Positions 1-9,278 of a DNA stretch of 13,171 bases are shown in pieces. The translations under genes and the position numbers were made by a program. Origin of the DNA: Actinomycetes bacterium (GTDB lineage Bacteria; Actinomycetota; Acidimicrobiia; Acidimicrobiales; Palsa-688); the NCBI GenBank assembly GCA_021808665.1, contig JAKBBA010000086.1:1-13171 (forward strand), written 5' to 3'. Numbering within the stretch: position 1 is the stretch's first letter; the number at the start of each line of letters is the position of its first letter. The notes below the pieces were generated by a model. It was given only the letters and a program-made list of their open reading frames with translations, searched no databases and was not told the DNA's origin.

Positions 1-2
1 TC

Positions 3-875
3 GGTCTCAAGTCGAACTGGTTTGCGGTAACGACTTCGTCGTCTGGGTCGACGACGGCTTCCTCGCCATCCGCCGTGTCGTCGCCGGCGGCTCTTCCAGC
101 GCCGACAACCGACACCGGGTACTGGGTCGTCGGAGCGAACGGGGCTGTGCTTCCCTTCGGTTCGGCGCCCTACTACGGATCGATGGTCGGCACGAAGCTC
201 AATGCTCCGGTCATCGCGACAGCGCCGACGTCTGACGGAAAAGGCTACTGGCTTCTCGGCGCAGACGGCGGAGTCTTCACCTTCGGCGACGCCCGCTTCT
301 ACGGGTCAACCGGAGCGATGGTCCTAAACAAACCCATCGTGGGTATGGCTTCCACTGCTGACGGAAACGGCTACTGGCTCGTCGCCTCCGATGGAGGGAT
401 ATTTACCTTCGGCGACGCAACCTTCTACGGCTCGACCGGAAACAACCCGCCGGCCTATCCGATAGTTGGTATGGCCCGCACGCCCGACGGCGGCGGCTAC
501 TGGCTGGTCGACTCGATCGGCCAGGTCTTCAACTTCGGTGACGCCGGATTTCACGGCTCACTGCCGTCGATTGGAGTCATGCCGGCCTACCCGATTGTGG
601 GTATGGTGCCTACCGCAGACGGCAACGGCTACTGGCTGGTGGGCGCTGACGGAGGGATATTCTCATTCGGCGACGCAGGCTTCGTGGGTTCACTCGGCGG
701 TAAGGGAGTGTTGAACGTCGTATCCGTCACGTCCACTCCCGACAGCCGTGGATACATGGTGGTGACGAGCACCGGCGTCGTTTACACCTTCGGTGACGCC
801 ACTTCATATGGCGATCCTGCGTCCAACGTCGCAGGTTGGTCGGGTCAGGCGATTGGAGTCTTCGACGCCGGCTGA
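3..875 (+). CDS. Secreted six-repeat (probable beta-propeller) protein, 5' end outside window
   Basis: The reading frame is already open at base 3, so the N-terminus lies to the left; the first in-window start codon (GTG at 75) is probably internal. The visible protein begins with a Ser/Thr/Ala/Pro-rich stretch of about 35 residues that looks like an extracellular linker. Six tandem repeats of about 42 residues follow, with GYW/GYM starting at bases 117, 243, 369, 495, 627 and 750. Their consensus is GYWLVxxDGGIFxFGDAxFYGS followed by a variable loop and PIVGMxxTxDGx. Such repeats are common in secreted actinobacterial proteins, often appended to cell-wall or hydrolase domains, and probably fold as propeller blades; that fold is inferred. 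The last repeat is degenerate (GYMVV, DATSYGD) and the protein ends about 20 residues later with no LPxTG motif or membrane segment. The function is unknown; binding of cell wall or polysaccharide is a guess from context. Its 3' end overlaps wzt tail to tail by 31 bp. Confidence 0.85.
   Translation, partial: GLKSNWFAVTTSSSGSTTASSPSAVSSPAALPAPTTDTGYWVVGANGAVLPFGSAPYYGSMVGTKLNAPVIATAPTSDGKGYWLLGADGGVFTFGDARFYGSTGAMVLNKPIVGMASTADGNGYWLVASDGGIFTFGDATFYGSTGNNPPAYPIVGMARTPDGGGYWLVDSIGQVFNFGDAGFHGSLPSIGVMPAYPIVGMVPTADGNGYWLVGADGGIFSFGDAGFVGSLGGKGVLNVVSVTSTPDSRGYMVVTSTGVVYTFGDATSYGDPASNVAGWSGQAIGVFDAG
117..800 (+). repeat. Six tandem ~126-bp coding repeats (42-residue units)
   Basis: Unit starts at 117, 243, 369, 495, 627 and 750 give spacings of 126, 126, 126, 132 and 123 bp. 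The units are conserved mainly in protein: GYW, DGG, FGDA and FYGS positions are kept while codons vary. The phrase PAYPIVGM recurs before the fourth-to-fifth and fifth-to-sixth unit boundaries (near 450 and 582). Conserved protein with diverged DNA points to old duplications kept by selection rather than recent slippage. Confidence 0.85.
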
Positions 876-2290
876 GCATCGACGGCTGCCGGATCGGGTT
901 CCGGGCCGACCGGCGCATCGGAAGCGACCGGAGGACGCTGGGATATGCGGGCAGGCACCGAGACAAGTCCGGTCTGTCCATTGCGGGTGATGACGCTCAA
1001 AGTGTGCTGCTGTTCCTGCCAGTCGTAGACGCTGTACTGGTCGTAGCTTGTGACACCAACAGTCAAAGGATAGTCCCCGTCGAGCAAAGGCAGAGAATCG
1101 AAACTGAAGACGAACTCCCCGTCACCGGGAGGTACCTCGATCTCGGCCGGGTAAAGGCGGGTATCCGCCGAAAAAAGAACTGTGCCTTTCTGATCGTAGA
1201 CGATGACGCTCGGTACGACGTCGGCGTACGTGGCGCTTGCCCGGTAGCCGACCACCAGTTGCATCGGCTCGCCGGTCTCAACGTAATGACGTCCTGCGCT
1301 GTGGGCCGGTTCGATGTGCACGTAGCTGATCGTCAGCGTCGCCGGGGGATGGTTCCCGTCGAGGGCGGTCCCGGCAGTCGAAGCGCCGACCGAGGCGTCT
1401 TCGTCGCTTTTGACAGCGATCGCCGATGGTCCAGCGTCGGCGTTCCCGTCGGCGGACTCCGGTCCTCGCTGCTCGACTTGGGCAGGCGAGCCGCTTGACG
1501 GCTCCGACTGGGCAAGTGACAGCATTTCGGTCATCTCTCCTGCGTCAAGGTAGGCCTGACGGCGAAGAAGATGCTCCCTGTAGGAGCGGACGGCCTCGGC
1601 GGGGCTTCCGAGTCCTACGAGATGCCCGTGGTCGAGTACCGCGGCGCGGTCGCATACCTGGCGTACAAGGTCGGGTGAGTGGGTCACGACGACGATCGTT
1701 CGACCCTCACGTTGGAACTGACGGACCCTGTCGAAGCACTTGCGTTGGAAGAGTTCGTCGCCGACGGCGAGGACTTCATCGACGATGAGGATGTCGGGGT
1801 CCATGTGGACCGCCACGGCGAAGCCCAGTCGGATGTACATACCTGAGGAGTAGTACTTGACCTGGTTGTCGATGAACTGTTCGAGCTCGGCGAAGGCGAC
1901 TATGTCGTCGAAGCGCCGATCCACGTACTTTCGGGACATGCCGAGCAGGGAGGCGTTCAGGTAGATGTTCTCACGGCCCGACATAGCGGGTTGGAACCCT
2001 GCGCCCAGCTCGAGAAGCGCAGCGACGCGTCCTCTCGTCATGATCTCGCCCGAAGTCGGTTGCACGATCCCGGCTGTGCATTTGAGCAGCGTCGACTTGC
2101 CGCTCCCGTTGTGGCCGAGAAGGCCGAAGGTCTGGCCTTCCTCTATCTCCAGCTCGATGTCACGGAGAGCCCAGAAATCCTCATAGGGCACCTTGCCCCA
2201 GTGCAGCATCCGCTCTTTGAGGGATGTGAACTGCTCGTGGTAGAGGCGGAAGTGCTTGGAGACGCTCCGGACCTCGATAGCTGTTGCCAC
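845..2290 (-). CDS. wzt: ABC transporter ATP-binding protein for polysaccharide export (Wzt-like) with C-terminal sugar-recognition domain
   Basis: This is the 481-residue ATPase of an ABC-2 polysaccharide exporter. Residues 1-245 form the nucleotide-binding domain: Walker A GHNGSGKST at 59-67, a YSSGM signature at 147-151 (the usual Wzt/TagH variant of LSGGQ), Walker B DILIVDE ending in D171-E172, and switch His204. Residues about 262-315 are an acidic, Ser/Gly/Pro-rich linker. Residues about 316-446 resemble the Wzt C-terminal beta-sandwich, which in O-antigen exporters binds the modified chain end; this region includes YVETGEP and LLDGDYPLTVGV. A disordered Pro/Ala tail of 35 residues follows. 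The GTG start at 2290 fits the family N-terminus (AIEVRSVSKHF), with AGGA 8 nt upstream. It follows wzm by 55 nt and is probably co-transcribed with it. The extra domain suggests that export depends on a specific terminal structure; the substrate itself cannot be read from sequence. Confidence 0.93.
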   Translation of the reverse strand: MATAIEVRSVSKHFRLYHEQFTSLKERMLHWGKVPYEDFWALRDIELEIEEGQTFGLLGHNGSGKSTLLKCTAGIVQPTSGEIMTRGRVAALLELGAGFQPAMSGRENIYLNASLLGMSRKYVDRRFDDIVAFAELEQFIDNQVKYYSSGMYIRLGFAVAVHMDPDILIVDEVLAVGDELFQRKCFDRVRQFQREGRTIVVVTHSPDLVRQVCDRAAVLDHGHLVGLGSPAEAVRSYREHLLRRQAYLDAGEMTEMLSLAQSEPSSGSPAQVEQRGPESADGNADAGPSAIAVKSDEDASVGASTAGTALDGNHPPATLTISYVHIEPAHSAGRHYVETGEPMQLVVGYRASATYADVVPSVIVYDQKGTVLFSADTRLYPAEIEVPPGDGEFVFSFDSLPLLDGDYPLTVGVTSYDQYSVYDWQEQQHTLSVITRNGQTGLVSVPARISQRPPVASDAPVGPEPDPAAVDAQPASKTPIA

Positions 2291-2345
2291 GCATGTGATC
2301 CTACCTGCAGCATCGATCGGAACCCTTCGGATCGCTCAGTAGGCC

Positions 2346-3311
2346 TCAGAGCTGCTCCGCAAAGCTCCCCTCTCGCTTCGCGAACACGGACAGCGCGAAC
2401 AGCAGCAAGGCTCCTGCGAAACCAATCACGGCGAGAAGCTGCCAGCCGTACCACCACAGTCCGGCATGGTCAGGAAGGATATGCACCGGGACGCCGCCTG
2501 TGCCGATTGGGGAAGTGACCGAGTAGATGGCTCGCTGGAACGTGAGCACGATCGGGGTCACGGGATTCAGCCGATAAAGGATGAAAAGCCACAGGTAGGG
2601 AGAGTGGCCGAACTGTATGGGATCGCGGATTTGGGCGTAGGTGTAAACGATGGGGGTACCCCAGAACCACACCTGCAGCCCGATGCCGAGGAGATAGCCG
2701 ACGTCGCGAAGCTTCACGTTGAGCGCCGCGAACAGTATTCCGATGGCGGTGGCGAGGAGAATTACGGCGATAAGGGCCGGAATCAGAAGGGGCAGGTAAG
2801 CGACCGCAGGCCCGGAGCGGAATGCCAGGAGGAAAACGATCAACACGATTGTCTGGAATCCCATCTGGGTCAGCGCCGAGCCGATCTGTGCGAGGGCGGG
2901 GATTTCCCTAGGGAAAGACACCTTCTTGATGATCGGCGAGTTGCCGACGATGGAACCGCACGCTCCTGAAACGCCCATTGAGAAGAAGTTCCAGACGAGG
3001 GTGCCGCACATCAGGTATATCGCGAATCGGGGTATACCGTTTTTCAATATTAGCTGAAAAACAACGAAATACACAACGAGGTTGATGGCCGGGTTCAGCA
3101 TCGACCACAAGAACCCGAGGATCGAGTTCTTGTATTGGACGGTCAACTCCTTCCGAGTCATCTCGCCGAGCAGCTCTCGGTATGTCCAGATCGCCTGGAC
3201 TCGCTGGCGAAGGGTGATCTTCGGGGACACCACGCGAAGCGGTTTGTCCCCGTCGCGGCGCACCACGGGGGGATCCGGAAGTCGGGCTGCAAGTTCTGGG
3301 GGGCCAACCAT
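2346..3311 (-). CDS. wzm: ABC-2 polysaccharide export permease (Wzm-like)
   Basis: This 321-residue integral membrane protein is the channel partner of the Wzt-like ATPase downstream. The cytoplasmic N-terminus carries the family motif RELLGEMTRKELTVQYKNS followed by LGFLWSMLNP (about residues 46-73). About six hydrophobic helices follow (near 72-90, 97-117, 145-164, 173-197, 205-224 and 288-311). The C-terminus FAKREGSFAEQL is typical of the family. I place the start at ATG 3311. The frame stays open to GTG 3389, but that extension would overlap the start of the divergent clpP gene and its 26 residues do not look like a family N-terminus. No Shine-Dalgarno site precedes ATG 3311; instead a TATCAT box ends 8 nt before it, so the mRNA may be leaderless. 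Transport of a polyprenyl-linked glycan is inferred from family and neighbours. Confidence 0.93.
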   Translation of the reverse strand: MVGPPELAARLPDPPVVRRDGDKPLRVVSPKITLRQRVQAIWTYRELLGEMTRKELTVQYKNSILGFLWSMLNPAINLVVYFVVFQLILKNGIPRFAIYLMCGTLVWNFFSMGVSGACGSIVGNSPIIKKVSFPREIPALAQIGSALTQMGFQTIVLIVFLLAFRSGPAVAYLPLLIPALIAVILLATAIGILFAALNVKLRDVGYLLGIGLQVWFWGTPIVYTYAQIRDPIQFGHSPYLWLFILYRLNPVTPIVLTFQRAIYSVTSPIGTGGVPVHILPDHAGLWWYGWQLLAVIGFAGALLLFALSVFAKREGSFAEQL

Positions 3312-3366
3312 GTGAGGCCATGATAGGAGGGCTGCTCCGCTTGGCGTTGCGTATAGGCTGCTTGCG
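3312..3366. promoter_or_regulatory. Divergent promoter region between wzm and clpP, possible leaderless starts both ways
   Basis: These 55 bp separate two divergent ATG codons, so both promoters must lie here or inside the genes. Rightward, TAGGCT (3354-3359) fits the actinobacterial -10 pattern TANNNT and lies 7 nt before clpP ATG 3367. Leftward, TATCAT (3325 down to 3320) lies 8 nt before wzm ATG 3311. Neither start has a convincing Shine-Dalgarno site at normal spacing. I see no good -35 hexamer for either. The layout suggests transcription starting at or next to the A of each ATG; this is inference. Confidence 0.4.
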
Positions 3367-3978
3367 ATGGATACCAGACCCACGATCACGGCAGCGCAGT
3401 CCCTGAGCGGGGACGCCTCGGGAGACGTCTACCAGCGCCTGCTCAAAGAGCGGATCGTCTTTTTAGGAACCCAGGTCGACGACACGTCGGCGAACCTAAT
3501 ATGCGCCCAGCTCCTGCTCTTGGCGGCTGAGGACGCAGAACGAGACATAAGCCTCTACATCAACTCTCCTGGGGGATCAGTCACAGCCGGGTTGGCAATC
3601 TACGACACGATGCAACTAGTTCCTTGCGACGTGTCGACGGTGTGCATGGGGCTCGCCGCCTCGATGGGCCAGTTCCTGCTGTGCGCTGGCGCCAAAGGCA
3701 AGCGTCTGTCGCTTCCCCATTCGCGTATCCTCATGCATCAGCCGTCCGGGCAGGCTCAGGGTCAGGCGTCTGACATCAAGATCCAAGCAGAGCAGATCAT
3801 CTACTTGAAGAAGATGATGGCTGAGCGGATATCGTTCCACACGGGTCAGCCGGTCGAGAGGATAGAGCTCGACTCGGACCGCGACCGCTGGTTCACTGCG
3901 GAGCAGGCCCTCGAGTACGGTTTCATCGACAGGGTTATCGAGAAGGCTTCGCGGGTCAATGAGCCCGCGAGCGCCTGA
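3367..3978 (+). CDS. clpP: ATP-dependent Clp protease proteolytic subunit
   Basis: This 203-residue ClpP is the serine peptidase that forms a double-heptamer chamber and degrades proteins fed to it by an AAA+ partner (ClpX or ClpC). The full fold is present: [10 protein letters not shown] near residue 31, [19 protein letters not shown] near 64, nucleophile Ser99 in GLAASMGQ, His124 in RILMHQPSG, and Asp173 in [15 protein letters not shown]. The length is standard and the catalytic triad is intact. ATG 3367 is the start; it has no clear Shine-Dalgarno site but has a TAGGCT box 7 nt upstream. No clpX or second clpP lies beside it, although actinobacteria usually carry paired clpP genes elsewhere. 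Here it sits between polysaccharide export genes and glycosyltransferases, and its stop is only 5 nt before the next gene. Housekeeping ClpP or a locus-specific paralogue are both possible. Confidence 0.95.
   Translation: MDTRPTITAAQSLSGDASGDVYQRLLKERIVFLGTQVDDTSANLICAQLLLLAAEDAERDISLYINSPGGSVTAGLAIYDTMQLVPCDVSTVCMGLAASMGQFLLCAGAKGKRLSLPHSRILMHQPSGQAQGQASDIKIQAEQIIYLKKMMAERISFHTGQPVERIELDSDRDRWFTAEQALEYGFIDRVIEKASRVNEPASA
3949..3970 (+). other. Hairpin at clpP 3' end, just before the next gene's start
   Basis: TCGCGGG (3949-3955) pairs perfectly with CCCGCGA (3964-3970). An additional U-G pair leaves a 6-nt loop. The hairpin ends 13 nt before the proposed TTG start at 3984. No T run follows, so it is not a standard terminator. 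It may influence translation or mRNA stability between clpP and the glycosyltransferase, or it may simply reflect G+C-rich coding sequence. Confidence 0.35.
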
Positions 3979-3983
3979 CCCTC

Positions 3984-5152
3984 TTGGCGAACGGCCGTAT
4001 AGCGGTAGTCTCGGCGACAGCTGGCAGTAACGTCGGCGGCGCCGAGGTCATGCTTCGTGATGTTGCCGGCGGACTCGCTGAGCGAGGATGGGAAGTTGAG
4101 ATCCTCACAACTGCGGCGGAGGACATCTACACGTGGGAGAATGTCGCACCGACAGGCGTGAGCCATGAGGAAGCGTTGACGGTCCGCCGTTTTGAGGCAG
4201 TAGGCCTGTCTCAACCTGTTCGCGATCAGCTTTCGATGCGCATCCTCGCAGGCGAGAAGCTCACAATGTCGGAACAGTACCGCTGGGCTAACGCCGGGAT
4301 GCGAGTGCCAGGCCTATACGACTACCTGGCCGAGAATGCCGGTAGCTACAGGGCGATCATCTGCGGGCCTTATATGTTCTGGGCCGGCTTGATTCTCGCT
4401 GACCTCGCCCCCGAACGAACAATACTTTTTCCTTGCCTCCACGACGAGCCGTTTGCGCGGCTCGGCCTTTACAGGTACCAAATGACGGCAGTGCGTGGTC
4501 TGTGGTTCCAGACCGATCCTGAGTTCGATCTTGCGAGGAGCCTCGGCTTGATCGGCGATCGCTACGCCTTTGTGGGCTCGGCGGTTTCCAACCCGGCGAG
4601 CGTAGACGTAGCATCCTTTCGCCGTCGCTACCGCGTAGACGGGGATTACATCTTCTTCGCGGGGCGAAGGGAGTGGGGTAAAGGCTGGCCCCAGCTGATG
4701 TCGGACCTCACGTTTGCCAGCGAAGTACTAGGCCGTACCGTCCCGTTGGTCACTTGCGGCGTCGGCGAAATCGGTCCACTCGGCGACAAGCTTGGCGTTC
4801 GTGACATCGGCGTTGTCCCAGATGCGGACCGGGCATCGGGTCAGGCCGGTGCCCTGGCCTACATCCAACCGTCGGCGATGGAAAGCTTCTCGCGAACCGT
4901 GCTCGAAGCTTTCCAGCTGGGTACCCCCGTCGTAGCAAACTGGCACAGTGGCGTCGTGAGGTGGCATTGCGAGCGTTCGGGAGCGGGACTCACATACGCC
5001 AACCGCTACGAGTTCACCGAGTGCATGCGACTACTGCTCGATAACCCGGAGTCGATTCGCGGTCTTGCGAGCGGCGGTGCAGCGTACGTCGAGGAGCAGT
5101 TCACCTGGCCCGCTGTCATCGACCGGGTCGAGGCCAGCCTCGAGGAGTGGAT

Positions 5153-5156
<4 letters not shown>
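3984..5156 (+). CDS. Glycosyltransferase, GT-B fold, family 4-like
   Basis: This is a 390-residue GT-B enzyme that probably transfers a sugar from a nucleotide donor to a lipid-linked glycan on the cytoplasmic face. The N-terminal Rossmann half opens with RIAVVSATAGSNVGGAEVML, where GGAE (18-21) is the usual acceptor-side glycine motif. The C-terminal half has FFAGRREWGKGW and the retaining-GT EX7E motif as ESFSRTVLE (E300 and E308), followed by AFQLGTPVVA. Its donor and linkage cannot be read from sequence. The start is uncertain: the frame opens only at 3963 and the first usual start codon in it is TTG 3984, 5 nt after the clpP stop, with no strong Shine-Dalgarno site. Translation may therefore be coupled to clpP. 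The next glycosyltransferase overlaps its stop by 4 nt, so clpP and the two transferases look like one operon. Confidence 0.88.
5142..5147 (+). promoter_or_regulatory. Shine-Dalgarno site choosing the GTG start at 5153
   Basis: GAGGAG lies 5 nt before GTG 5153. The frame also has a GTG at 5147, but that codon begins on the last base of this site and would have no usable ribosome binding site. The choice gives a GTGA overlap with the TGA of the preceding gene, a common sign of coupled translation. Confidence 0.6.
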
Positions 5157-7577
<2,421 letters not shown>

Positions 7578-8129
7578 TTACCGGCGCAGGCCGATGTAGG
7601 GTCGCCTGCCCGCCGGTATGTCCCGGCGTAGCGGGTTGGACTGGTCGCGTATCGATAAGACCGGGTCGGCGACACCCCAATGAGCGCCGATGGTGGGATC
7701 GTCCCAGGCGACACCCAACTCGTCGTCGGGGTTGTAGTAGCTGTCGACAAGGTAAGTCAACGTCAGATCGCTGAGAGCGGCGAACCCGTGCGCAACCCCT
7801 GGTGGTATGAAGACACCCCTCGCATTGTCCTCACTCAACTCGAGAATCTCGGTGTTCGAATCCGTGGGTGAACCCTCCCGAAGGTCGTGGAGGACCACGC
7901 GGGCGATGCCGCGAGGGCAGAGCCAGTAATCAGCCTGATGAAGGTGGTAGTGCAGCCCGACGACGCTTCCAGCCGTCTTGTCGGAACGATTCGATTGAAT
8001 CATCTCCCGGCCAAGGGGAAACCAGGACCGACGGTAGGTCTCGTAGAATCGACCGCGGTCATCTCCGTGGACGTCCGGCTCGACTGTCCAGACATCACCT
8101 ATAACGGTGGACGCTACGGTTTTGGCCAT
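7578..8129 (-). CDS. rfbC: dTDP-4-dehydrorhamnose 3,5-epimerase family protein (RmlC-type)
   Basis: This 183-residue cupin belongs to the RmlC family, which epimerises C3 and/or C5 of dTDP-4-keto-6-deoxyglucose on the way to dTDP-L-rhamnose and other deoxysugars. Seen: DDRGRFYETYR (23-33), NRSDKTAGSVVGLHYHLHQ (47-65) with the catalytic His60, RVVLHDLREGSPTD (77-90), IPPGVAHGFAAL (108-119), YYNPDDELGVAWDDP (131-145) and LSIRDQ (158-163) with the probable partner Asp162. The Arg that normally precedes GLHY is Val here (VGLHYH for RGLHYQ), a variation I associate with an actinobacterial subgroup. It could therefore act on one carbon only or on a related sugar; the RmlC name is by family. The ATG at 8129 has no Shine-Dalgarno site but has TATCCT 6 nt upstream. 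gmd follows by 75 bp. RmlA, RmlB and RmlD are not present here. Confidence 0.88.
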   Translation of the reverse strand: MAKTVASTVIGDVWTVEPDVHGDDRGRFYETYRRSWFPLGREMIQSNRSDKTAGSVVGLHYHLHQADYWLCPRGIARVVLHDLREGSPTDSNTEILELSEDNARGVFIPPGVAHGFAALSDLTLTYLVDSYYNPDDELGVAWDDPTIGAHWGVADPVLSIRDQSNPLRRDIPAGRRPYIGLRR

Positions 8130-8181
8130 TCGCCAAGGATAGCGTCGTTGCCGCCGCCGACAGCTATGCCAGGATAGCGAT
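8130..8181. promoter_or_regulatory. Divergent intergenic region with a 9-bp direct repeat
   Basis: These 52 bp lie between the divergent rfbC-type and VOC genes. AGGATAGCG occurs twice on the plus strand, at 8136-8144 and 8171-8179, 35 bp apart. Read on the minus strand, the first copy supplies TATCCT (8141 down to 8136), a TANNNT -10 candidate 6 nt before ATG 8129. On the plus strand the second copy supplies AGGA (8171-8174), 7 nt before GTG 8182, as ribosome binding site. The repeat may be chance, since the two copies appear to do different jobs. Confidence 0.35.
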
Positions 8182-8550
8182 GTGCTTCCTGTTTACGAGT
8201 CGATCAGCGCAGTGACGCTGCTCGTTGCAAACATGGGCACTTCGATGAAGTTCTATAACTCTCTTGGCTTCGAAGTACTTTTTGGGGGTGCTGATGCAAA
8301 TTTCACGAGTCTTCGTGTTGGAGCTGGCTTTTTGAACCTGCAGGTTGACTTGCTGTCGACAGTGGCATCGGGGGCGCCTTGGGGGAGGGTCGTCATATGG
8401 GTGGGCGACGTCGACGCTGTATACCGGAAGGTCGTCTCCTGCGGCTGGAAGACCGAGACCGTGCCCGAAGACGCCCCGTGGGGTGAACGTTATTTTCACG
8501 TCCGCGACCCTGATGGTCACGAACTGAGCTTCGCCCGGCCGATCAGCTGA
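8182..8550 (+). CDS. VOC-fold (glyoxalase/bleomycin-resistance superfamily) protein
   Basis: This 122-residue single-domain protein has two beta-alpha-beta-beta-beta modules. The first has VTLLVANMGTSMKFYNSLGF (11-30), with the usual FYxxLGF turn. The second has VVIWVGDVDAVYRKVVSCGW (70-89) and ends in FHVRDPDGHELSFARP (105-120), a strong superfamily signature. The final Glu of GHEL (E114) matches the usual second metal ligand. The His usually seen at the start of the first strand is absent (SAVTLLV), so metal-dependent chemistry is doubtful. The substrate is unknown: members include glyoxalases, dioxygenases, epimerases and antibiotic-binding proteins. GTG 8182 is chosen because AGGA lies 7 nt upstream; the ATG at 8180 is out of frame. 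Its 3' end overlaps the convergent membrane-protein gene by 8 bp. No role in the polysaccharide pathway is evident. Confidence 0.8.
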   Translation: MLPVYESISAVTLLVANMGTSMKFYNSLGFEVLFGGADANFTSLRVGAGFLNLQVDLLSTVASGAPWGRVVIWVGDVDAVYRKVVSCGWKTETVPEDAPWGERYFHVRDPDGHELSFARPIS

Positions 8551-9022
8551 GCGAGAAGGGACGTTGCGCGCCAACAGTGTGGCGGGGAAGTAGGACGCTG
8601 ACGTCGCTGCCGCGGCGGATGCGGATCTCGACGACACCCGCTCCGGCGGCGGCGTTAACTTTTGACACGAACATCTCGACCGGATTTGCGCCGGGAGCCT
8701 TGTGGACTTCCTCGGTCGCCGATGCCGGCGACGAGGCTTGCAATGACCAACTTGCGACGATCTGACGCAGTTCTTCGAGATCACGCGCTCTCGCTCCGGC
8801 CCAGCGATCTCGCATGACGAGTGCAGCGAGCGATTCTCTGAACTCCGGACTGTTCTCGCTGCGAGCGATGCTCAAAAGGTTCGGTGGTCGATCAGCCGAA
8901 GCGCCGAGCGGCTCGCTGGTAGGTCCTCCTCCGACCTCGTCGATATCGCGTGGCCTAAGTTTCCAAACCGCAACTATCACGAGCGCCACGAGAACGCATG
9001 CAAGCAAGGCAAATTCGATCAC
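8543..9022 (-). CDS. Hypothetical single-pass membrane protein
   Basis: I do not recognise this 159-residue protein. Residues 3-20 (EFALLACVLVALVIVAVW) form one N-terminal membrane segment with a positively charged border (KLRPR), so it is anchored rather than cleaved. A Gly/Pro/Ser-rich spacer of about 25 residues follows. A mainly helical region comes next (about 58-97, including ESLAALVMRDRWAGARARD), then a second low-complexity linker. The C-terminal segment (about 114-149) looks alpha/beta, with VEMFVSKVNAAAG and VVEIRIRRGSDVSVLLP. The GTG start at 9022 is supported by GAGGTGA with 7-nt spacing. Its first bases overlap the stop of a possible small upstream ORF (GTGA). Codon use with G/C in third positions supports real coding. 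A role in envelope assembly is only suggested by context. Confidence 0.72.
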   Translation of the reverse strand: MIEFALLACVLVALVIVAVWKLRPRDIDEVGGGPTSEPLGASADRPPNLLSIARSENSPEFRESLAALVMRDRWAGARARDLEELRQIVASWSLQASSPASATEEVHKAPGANPVEMFVSKVNAAAGAGVVEIRIRRGSDVSVLLPRHTVGAQRPFSLS

Positions 9023-9183
9023 GCGCCGGTCACCTCGCCCCTCGCGCGCATAACGGCGCGCCCCATGATCCCACGGTAAGGCGATGCACTGCAGCTCACC
9101 GACATAGTGTCGGCGTTATCGGGAGCGGGGTTGAGGACGCATACGCAGGACATCGCGGCTGAAGGCTGGGAGGAATGCGCCAT
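9019..9183 (-). CDS. Possible small ORF (54 aa) coupled to the membrane-protein gene
   Basis: ATG 9183 follows GGCGAGGAG, with the GAGG core 5 nt from the start. The frame ends in a TGA that overlaps the GTG of the next gene as GTGA, and third positions are G/C-rich. The peptide contains four Cys, five Met besides the start, and a basic stretch near its end (GIMGRAVMRARGE), with no membrane segment or known motif. The frame is also open upstream to 9291, but there it runs antisense to the glycosyltransferase remnant. It could equally be chance in G+C-rich DNA. Confidence 0.25.
   Translation of the reverse strand: MAHSSQPSAAMSCVCVLNPAPDNADTMSVSCSASPYRGIMGRAVMRARGEVTGA
9099..9113. other. Perfect 6-bp inverted repeat, possible operator
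   Basis: CCGACA and TGTCGG flank a TAG centre. The arms extend by one more complementary pair (9097/9115) across one mismatch. There is no T run, so it is not a terminator. Its place between divergent reading frames would suit a repressor site, but no regulator gene is visible nearby. Confidence 0.25.
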
Positions 9184-9278
9184 GAACTCCTCGCCTGAAA
9201 TGGTGAAATCGAGGTGGAAACGTGGCCATCGTCGGATCGGAGAGGCTGGCGGCTCTGGGGTGGCCCGAGTATCCACAC

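Noticed and set aside
117..800. CRISPR-like or satellite repeat
   Set aside because: The periodicity is in the protein, the DNA units are diverged, and there are no spacers; these are coding repeats.
836..1498. 220-codon plus-strand frame over wzt
   Set aside because: It is antisense to the C-terminal half of wzt, shows no motif, and is explained by G+C-rich codon structure.
1991..2518. 175-codon plus-strand frame across the wzt/wzm junction
   Set aside because: It spans antisense of two well-supported genes and has no recognisable domain.
3312..3389. Upstream extension of wzm to GTG 3389
   Set aside because: It would run antisense through the first codons of clpP and adds residues that do not resemble the family N-terminus; ATG 3311 fits better.
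3949..3970. Rho-independent terminator after clpP
   Set aside because: The stem is perfect but no T run follows, and the next gene begins at once.
5147..5152. GTG 5147 as start of the second glycosyltransferase
   Set aside because: It overlaps the GAGGAG site that serves GTG 5153, and the family N-terminus starts at MKTLLITPF.
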